Assembly (NCBI RefSeq): GCF_028623165.1
Contig: NZ_CP117767.1
Coordinates: 1 to 35,895, forward strand
Length of the DNA stretch: 35,895 bases
DNA from: Nostoc sp. UHCC 0926
Lineage (GTDB): Bacteria; Cyanobacteriota; Cyanobacteriia; Cyanobacteriales; Nostocaceae
Direction: 5' to 3'
Part shown: positions 33,006 through 35,895 of the stretch, piece after piece
Layout of the letters: every line of letters begins with the position of its first letter
How positions within the stretch are numbered: position 1 is the stretch's first letter
Made by a program: the position numbers and the translations under genes
Notes under the pieces: model-generated
Databases searched by the model: none
What the model saw: the letters and a program-made list of their open reading frames with translations, nothing else
What the model was told of the DNA's origin: nothing

Positions 33006-34538
33006 TCACAGGCTAAAACCACGGTCAAGCTGTTTCTGCTTTTGTTGCTCCTCCCTGAGATGAGCTTCTAGTTCCTGACTCCAATCAGGATTATGGGTTT
33101 TGAGCCTTTTACCCTGTGGCAATAATTCTAATACTGCACTAGCTGCGTTATTCCCTTGTTCATCATTATTGAATGCTACGACCACCCTATTGAAACTCTT
33201 GAGAAATTCCATAGGTAAGTTATTAGGGTCATCAGCTACTATCAACATGGTTCTAGTTGGTGGCAGTCCCTTGCAACTTGAGATCAGGTAAGTGGCTGCT
33301 GACATGGCATCAATTGGTGTAGAACACAAAAAGACGTTTTCTACCTTGTCCGTTGGTTGCCCTCCTAATCTCAGATAAAACCAACCATTTTGTGTAGAGG
33401 TGTTTTGGTCGTACTCCACAGTGCGATGATTTTCTCTAGGCTTTGACCAAACTAATGCACCAGTTTTTTCACCATCTAAGTCACGTTTGATAAACAAAAT
33501 ATTTCGTTGCTCATCCATGTAAAGCAACTGATTATTATGTAATCCTTGCACAATATAATCTGGTATATAGCGTTTCTCGCTTAAGTACTTGTGCAACACT
33601 TGCCAAACAACTTTATCCTCTGGTGGTGGGGTGAACTCAGGCTGTCGCTGTTTACGTTCAATTTCTTGAAAGAGTTTTTCTAACTGCTCAACTGGGAGTG
33701 GTTTAACAGGTTTGAGCAGCAATTCATGAATAGGTTCATCATCACGTTCTGTTTGGTAGTCAACGCCAAGATGTTTTTGCAAACCGGGGAAGGTATAAGC
33801 TGCGCCTAACTGTGTACCACTGAAAGCCTGCCCATCTTTCTCATAAGAAATGCCTTTAGACTTACCGTTCCTAGTGAATCCTGTTCTCACACTAATGCCA
33901 GCTTGCTGCAACCGCATGATCAGCATTGGCATTTGGGGATTATCAACTCCGGCTCTATCAATCGTCTGCTGAACTGACTCTTTGATGGTGCGTTGTGGAG
34001 GAGAGTCACGTTGTCCCTGTGAAAATTCTTCTTGTTCTCGCCTTATGCGTCTGATTTGTCCGGTACTGGGTGTACGATTCAGTTTCTCTCTACTGCCTTG
34101 AACTTGCACTAACTCATAATCATGTTCAATTTGTCGCAGGACTTTCTCAGAGCGTACATAATCCCAAGAATCATGCACTAAAAGCCCCGTATCCATCCTG
34201 ATCCGGCTGGCTGCAATGTGGATGTGGTCGTCGTCGGTGTTATGGTGGCGAAAGATGACAAACTGATTGGCATCAAAGCCCATTTCCTTCATGTAGCGAT
34301 CGCCAATCTCGCTCCAATGAACATCATCTAATTTATCACCCTTAGCTGCTGACAGTGAGACATGATAAACAACTCGGTCTGCATCAGAATTTAGTTGTCG
34401 AGATAGCTTAAATTCCCGCGCCAATTCACGGGCATTTCTCCCGCTCATGTTGCCGCCGATTAGTTTGGCATCTTCACGAGATTCTAAATAATCCAACAGC
34501 TTGCGAAAACCTCTACCCTTAGTCTGCTTCCCAATCAT
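33006..34538 (-). CDS. MOB-type relaxase with C-terminal Toprim-like domain
   Basis: 510 residues from ATG 34538 (MIGKQTKGRGF), chosen because AGAGGA lies just upstream and the longer start at 34586 runs through the mobC coding end. N-terminal relaxase (PF03432-like): Tyr17 in LLDYLES as candidate nicking residue, IGGNMSG at 27-33, YHVSLS at 58-63 and the metal-binding HHNTDDDHIHI at 98-108. C-terminal half (about 315-500): a DUF3991/Toprim-like part with VEDKVVWQVLHKYL-type text, CSTPIDAMSAATY and VVVAFNNDEQG. The first Toprim Glu is replaced by Ser, so primase activity may be lost or altered. It would nick the origin of transfer and lead the strand out. It overlaps mobC by 20 bases. Confidence 0.85.
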   Translation of the reverse strand: MIGKQTKGRGFRKLLDYLESREDAKLIGGNMSGRNARELAREFKLSRQLNSDADRVVYHVSLSAAKGDKLDDVHWSEIGDRYMKEMGFDANQFVIFRHHNTDDDHIHIAASRIRMDTGLLVHDSWDYVRSEKVLRQIEHDYELVQVQGSREKLNRTPSTGQIRRIRREQEEFSQGQRDSPPQRTIKESVQQTIDRAGVDNPQMPMLIMRLQQAGISVRTGFTRNGKSKGISYEKDGQAFSGTQLGAAYTFPGLQKHLGVDYQTERDDEPIHELLLKPVKPLPVEQLEKLFQEIERKQRQPEFTPPPEDKVVWQVLHKYLSEKRYIPDYIVQGLHNNQLLYMDEQRNILFIKRDLDGEKTGALVWSKPRENHRTVEYDQNTSTQNGWFYLRLGGQPTDKVENVFLCSTPIDAMSAATYLISSCKGLPPTRTMLIVADDPNNLPMEFLKSFNRVVVAFNNDEQGNNAASAVLELLPQGKRLKTHNPDWSQELEAHLREEQQKQKQLDRGFSL

Positions 34539-34920
34539 CAGATTCCTCTTCTTCCGAGTCGTCATCATCAACATCATCCAAGGCAATATCTCGTCTGCAC
34601 TGATGCAACAGTTCTAAAAGTTCTCTTAGCAGTTCGGGTTTTGCAGGTAAAGTTCGCCCCATTAATATAGCTGTGTTGGTGGCTTTGACAAGTTGGTTTA
34701 GGTTGTTCCCGATTTGTCCTAATTCCCAATATGTTTGCAGGCTAATTTTACTTAGTCGTTTGGGTAATGGACGCATCAATGCATTACGTCTCATTAGTTC
34801 ACTCGCTGACATCCCCGCGTCAAGTGATTTTATTCGCAGCAAGTCCAGTTCGATATCGCTCAATCTCACTGGAAAAATATGCTTTCGGACTAGAACTTTT
34901 GACTGCTTGCGATTCGGCAT
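34519..34920 (-). CDS. mobC: MobC-type mobilisation accessory protein
   Basis: 133 residues. FPVRLSDIELDLLRIKSLDAG and MSASELMRRNALMRPLP form the ribbon-helix-helix part, followed by the MobC hallmark ELGQIGNNLNQLVKATN at about 66-82 and a helix with the RELLELLHQ pattern. The last 20 residues are almost all Asp/Glu. MobC binds the origin of transfer, opens the duplex and helps place the relaxase; its gene directly precedes and overlaps the relaxase gene. The start at 34920 is followed downstream (plus-side flank) by the candidate oriT at 34959. Confidence 0.88.
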   Translation of the reverse strand: MPNRKQSKVLVRKHIFPVRLSDIELDLLRIKSLDAGMSASELMRRNALMRPLPKRLSKISLQTYWELGQIGNNLNQLVKATNTAILMGRTLPAKPELLRELLELLHQCRRDIALDDVDDDDSEEEESDDWEAD

Positions 34921-35124
34921 AAGTCGAGAATATCAAGGGACATTGCGCGGGGGGTTTTTCAAGGGGGGTTTCCCCACTTGAACCAGTCTGCTCTTCGAGC
35001 GCAGCGAGACAAAGCGTAAGCTTTGAGGCATGGCTGGCTTCAAGCCCAAATACGGGGTAGGTGCGGTGTCGAGTGCTACGTATGTACGTAGGGCACAGCA
35101 GGAGGCTGAAGGCAGGAGTATAAA
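34921..35124. promoter_or_regulatory. candidate origin of transfer region
   Basis: Immediately upstream of mobC lies TCAAG-G-GGGG, TTT, CCCC-A-CTTGA (34959-34981), an inverted repeat with one internal mismatch, beside G-runs at 34949-34954 (GGGGGG). CTACGTATGTACGTAG (35076-35091) is a second palindrome with 7-bp arms and a 2-base spacer. oriT sites typically have an inverted repeat next to the nick in the leader of mobC/relaxase operons. The nick itself is not identified. Confidence 0.45.
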
Positions 35125-35492
35125 GGCGTAGCCGTGCTGCTGATTATCCTACAACTTACAAGGGAGGATAGCAACGGCGTAGCCGGAATTTGAGATAATC
35201 AAGCAGGAGATAAATTCTGGTTTGGCGTAGCTACTACAGAGTGGGTACAAATGGCGTAGCCACTATATGAAAATTCTCTGATTCAGCGTAGCTGCCACAC
35301 AATATAATAGTCCGGCGTAGCCGCAATACTAAAAAATAATTCAGCGTAGCTGTTTTAAGTAAGATTCTCTGATTCAGCGTAGCTGTAATAGTCAAATTTT
35401 TTAGCATTAGCTTGAATAATACTGCCAGCGAAGCTGCCACACTAAAAAATATAAGGCGTAGCCGTAATACGAAGAGGTAATTCGGCGTAGCC
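35125..35492. repeat. array of 11 GCGTAGC mini-palindromes
   Basis: Heptamers start at 35126, 35177, 35225, 35254, 35286, 35315, 35344, 35377, 35428 (GCGAAGC), 35456 and 35485; a degenerate GCATTAGC lies at 35404. Most steps are 28-33 bases, two near 50. The 4-base flanking arms co-vary: CGGC/GCCG, CAGC/GCTG and TGGC/GCCA around GTA, eight of eleven fully complementary, one with a G-T pair, two with an end mismatch. Spacers are AT-rich. No gene fits this stretch. Confidence 0.9.
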
Positions 35493-35588
35493 GCAATAGC
35501 CAATTTTTTTAGGATTTTGAAAACCAATTGGTGCAAATTATTTCAAATAGCCGATAATTATCAGTTAATCGGGATTCAAGAGATAACC
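35493..35588. other. leader of the last gene
   Basis: AT-rich 96-bp stretch between the repeat array and the ATG at 35589. AAGAGA lies about 5 bases before the ATG as a weak ribosome binding site. A short inverted run (GATAATTATC, 35552-35561) is present. Confidence 0.4.
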
Positions 35589-35895
35589 ATGAGTGAACAT
35601 CAGAATTCAGAAGTAATCACGAAAGAGAAGATTGATAAGGCCATCAATCTGCTGAAAGAACAGAAGCCGAAAGAGCGAGAGTCTGTATCGGACAGAGAGG
35701 CCATCAGAAAAATGAGGCGATATATCGAGAAGCTGACCTCTGATAAGTACGGCTACAGTTATGATGAAGTTTCAGAGATGCTGAAGGATCTGGGCATTAA
35801 TTTGACAGGCGGCAGAATCAAATATTTAATCGGTGAGTTGAAGAAAAGCAGCCGTCGCCAGAAAAAAACATCTTCAAGCGACGATAATAATCCGT
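35589..35895 (+). CDS. small basic DNA-binding-like protein (partial at window end)
   Basis: 102 codons visible, starting MSEHQNSEVITKEK. A helical core (about 30-85: IRKMRRYIEKLTSDKYGYSY, then the segment SEMLKDLGINLTGGRIKYLI) resembles a small helix-turn-helix domain for DNA binding, such as those of MobC/TraK-type or plasmid regulatory proteins, followed by a basic Ser/Lys/Asp tail. It continues past the end of the window. If circular, it would end at 24-26 after 8 more codons. It lies downstream of the GCGTAGC array and may be its binding protein. Confidence 0.6.
   Translation, partial: MSEHQNSEVITKEKIDKAINLLKEQKPKERESVSDREAIRKMRRYIEKLTSDKYGYSYDEVSEMLKDLGINLTGGRIKYLIGELKKSSRRQKKTSSSDDNNP

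Noticed and set aside
35125..35492. CRISPR array
   Set aside because: Core repeat is only 7-11 bases, spacing varies from 28 to 51, and there are no cas genes.
35234..35536. 100-residue open frame on the minus strand across the GCGTAGC array
   Set aside because: Its LRLRL-type repeats are only the translation of the DNA repeats; no ribosome binding site and no protein-like content.
1..35895. Linear plasmid with hairpin telomeres
   Set aside because: A telomere-resolvase-like gene is present, but no long palindrome is seen at either end of the window. The ends are cut within genes, which fits a circular or larger molecule.

Overview
The window reads as a cyanobacterial plasmid, probably from a filamentous Nostocales-type host. 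The evidence is many copies of the HIP1 octamer GCGATCGC (for example near 2467, 6610, 8898, 11716, 17035 and 23392), a CyRepA1-like plasmid replication protein, ParA/ParB, and a MobC/relaxase pair. The base composition is AT-rich. No rRNA, tRNA or CRISPR array was seen. The length is not round and genes run off both ends, so this may be a whole circular replicon cut at 35895/1; that cannot be proved from one strand of text.

Layout. (1) 1-2000: small orphan genes, plus a ~100 bp decayed copy of the 3' part of the replication gene. (2) 2073-6811, minus strand: replication block with a 1179-aa PrimPol/helicase-type initiator. Its ribosome binding site lies in a hairpin, and a terminator-like hairpin sits in its leader. 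Upstream are a degenerate nuclease-like membrane protein and an unlisted 55-aa ribbon-helix-helix protein. (3) 6875-12471, plus strand: a promoter inside a perfect 11-bp inverted repeat, followed by eight mostly unrecognised genes. Several encode membrane proteins, and the last is a membrane-anchored P-loop ATPase. (4) 12559-16019: repeat arrays that look like protein-binding or origin sites, a truncated response regulator, a winged-helix protein, an IS630-family transposase remnant, a tyrosine recombinase and a recombinase fragment.

(5) 16056-28263: the most unusual part. A 4-TM membrane protein is divergent from a nucleoside-phosphorylase/beta-trefoil protein. The next gene is a telomere-resolvase-like tyrosine recombinase carrying the same beta-trefoil as three near-identical 144-bp repeats. 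Convergent to it lies an operon of an Upf1-like SF1 helicase, a two-headed dynamin-like GTPase and a single-headed dynamin-like GTPase. By composition these look like two adjacent conflict (anti-phage or anti-plasmid) modules; the phosphorylase could be a nucleotide-depleting effector and the GTPases membrane-acting. That is inference.

(6) 28352-30259: parA-parB, with three perfect 16-bp palindromes inside parB that look like an intragenic centromere. (7) 30390-33000: a RecD2-like fragment, a small lipoprotein, then 1.4 kb without genes but dense in inverted and direct repeats. (8) 33006-35895: mobilisation block with a relaxase fused to a Toprim-like domain, MobC, a candidate oriT, an array of 11 GCGTAGC mini-palindromes with compensatory arm changes, and the start of a small basic protein.

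Together the replication, partition and mobilisation modules keep and spread the element, and the cargo between them looks like membrane and conflict functions.
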